Shown: positions 40,723 to 41,345 of the stretch, piece by piece
Layout: every line of letters begins with the position of its first letter
Position numbering within the stretch: the stretch's first letter is position 1
Source: an uncultured Opitutales bacterium
Lineage (GTDB): Bacteria; Verrucomicrobiota; Verrucomicrobiia; Opitutales; UBA2995
Direction: 5' to 3'
DNA: 41,345 nt
NCBI GenBank assembly: GCA_938075565.1
Contig: CALJGU010000043.1
Location: forward strand, 1 to 41,345
Notes under the pieces: model-generated
What the model was told of the DNA's origin: nothing
What the model saw: only the letters and a program-made list of their open reading frames with translations
Databases searched by the model: none
Translations under genes and position numbers: made by a program

Positions 40723-40797
40723 TTTGTAGGAGAGGAGCTTGCTCCCGATTCGATTGTCCCAGAAATACTCCATTCGGGAGCAAGCTCCCTTCCTAAA
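40723..40797. repeat. REP-like palindromic element 2
   Basis: TAGGAGAGGAGCTTGCTCCC (then GA) is 20 of 22 complementary to the arm TCGGGAGCAAGCTCCCTTCC (then TA), separated by about 25 nt. Both arms contain the GGGAGCAAGCTCCC palindrome. It lies 16 nt after element 1 and shares its outer GTAGGAG motif, so the two form a composite REP cluster. Confidence 0.72.
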
Positions 40798-41082
40798 TGA
40801 AGTGTTTGTGGTCCGGCCCAAGGGAAAACCGAATTTCCTCAAGCTAACGGCAAAATGAATATCCGTCCTAGCAATCCTTCAATGATTTCAAAAGAAATAT
40901 GATTTTGTACTCATTATTTTGTTAAGAAAAAATACAGAATCATGAAGAACATAATCATACATATGGATGGGTGATCCAAGACAAAATTGCGTATAAGGCT
41001 ATGGCAAGATGCCTGTGCTACGCTGAAACTATCCTAGAAATTTGCAAATTCCAGACTTTCCCTCATACTAAGAATTATCTCC
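40798..41082. other. AT-rich leader before the last gene, nothing recognised
   Basis: The remainder of the 0.7 kb gap between mlaE and the right-edge gene. No ORF with family resemblance, RNA gene or further repeat is seen. It presumably holds the promoter of the gene at 41083. Confidence 0.4.
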
Positions 41083-41345
41083 ATGAAACCATTCTCCGCC
41101 AATCTGACACAATCGAATCTAAGGATGACTCTGCTCTTGGTTGCCATTCCTTTTGTGGCGCTGACAGTGGGTATCGGTTGGATCGTACAAGACAGCCCAT
41201 CCAGCACTTTCAAAGATTATCAAAATGCACTAAGTATCAGCGACTGGAAAGCCGCATTGGAGATTTCCGATAATAACACTATCGACTATCTGGAAAGAAT
41301 GAATGAATGGGTCATGGCAGACAGTAGCAAAGAGCTTTACGGTCT
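41083..41345 (+). CDS. Membrane-anchored protein of unknown function, N-terminal part (cut by window edge)
   Basis: An open frame runs from ATG 41083 to the window end (87 codons seen). It has a short N-terminus, one transmembrane helix (MTLLLVAIPFVALTVGIGWIV, residues 15-35), then a soluble, probably periplasmic segment with A-L-E-I-S-D-N-N-T-I-D-Y-L-E. The signal-anchor pattern and lack of stops support a real gene; an ATG at 41125 just before the helix is an alternative start. No family is recognised from this fragment. Confidence 0.6.
   Translation, partial: MKPFSANLTQSNLRMTLLLVAIPFVALTVGIGWIVQDSPSSTFKDYQNALSISDWKAALEISDNNTIDYLERMNEWVMADSSKELYG

Overview
The window looks like a chromosomal segment of a Verrucomicrobia-type (PVC superphylum) Gram-negative bacterium. 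This rests on three things. The tRNA-Thr/tuf/tRNA-Trp/secE/nusG/rplKAJL/rpoBC order has tuf next to secE instead of inside the str operon, an arrangement I also associate with Chlamydiae. There is a full set of outer-membrane functions (Mla lipid transport, a lipid A-type acyltransferase, an ExbB/ExbD complex). There is also a secreted sulfatase, common in marine polysaccharide-degrading Verrucomicrobia. No plasmid, prophage, insertion sequence or CRISPR array was seen. The taxonomic call is inference from gene order and protein sequence only.

Layout. (1) 1-15829, minus strand: translation and transcription supercluster. In transcription order it is tRNA-Thr(GGU), tuf, tRNA-Trp(CCA), secE, nusG, rplK, rplA, rplJ, rplL, rpoB, rpoC, rpsL, rpsG, fusA and the first 19 codons of rpsJ. 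Terminator-like hairpins lie after tuf, between rplL and rpoB, and after rpoC. (2) 15931-20394, minus strand: tightly coupled envelope energy-transduction operon (large TPR protein, ExbB, ExbD, a membrane-anchored TonB/TolA-position protein), preceded by a dimeric-type dUTPase gene and a tiny LysM-like ORF. (3) 21171-24461, plus strand: an extremely basic disordered protein, then murA and ruvB. (4) 24551-28559, plus strand: two tandem CAP-domain secreted-protein genes, both broken, then a sulfatase. (5) 28753-30658, minus strand: CPBP membrane protease and LpxL/HtrB-type acyltransferase. (6) 30971-34482, plus strand: carbamoyltransferase, SxtJ-like and DUF5989 membrane proteins, then a YycJ-type metallo-beta-lactamase-fold hydrolase. 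(7) Pyruvate kinase at 34947-36374. (8) 36800-40358, minus strand: mlaE-mlaF-mlaD, a terminator-like hairpin, then mlaC-mlaA. (9) A repeat-rich 0.7 kb gap and the start of a membrane-anchored protein running off the right edge.

The most unusual signal is a pair of about 216-nt structured elements on either side of pyruvate kinase (34476-34691 minus, 36585-36801 plus). Both share the same architecture: a 14-15 bp outer stem, a conserved 97-99 nt domain, a 13-bp inner stem and a loop of exactly 61 nt. The stem sequences differ between copies but base pairing is kept by compensatory changes. The loop is not visibly conserved. I do not recognise the family. The layout recalls a retron msr-msd RNA, but no reverse transcriptase is present, so it may be a structured RNA or a non-autonomous mobile element. 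Other repeat families (REP-like palindromes at 40636-40797, an inverted repeat at 36415-36561) show that the intergenic regions here are repeat-laden.
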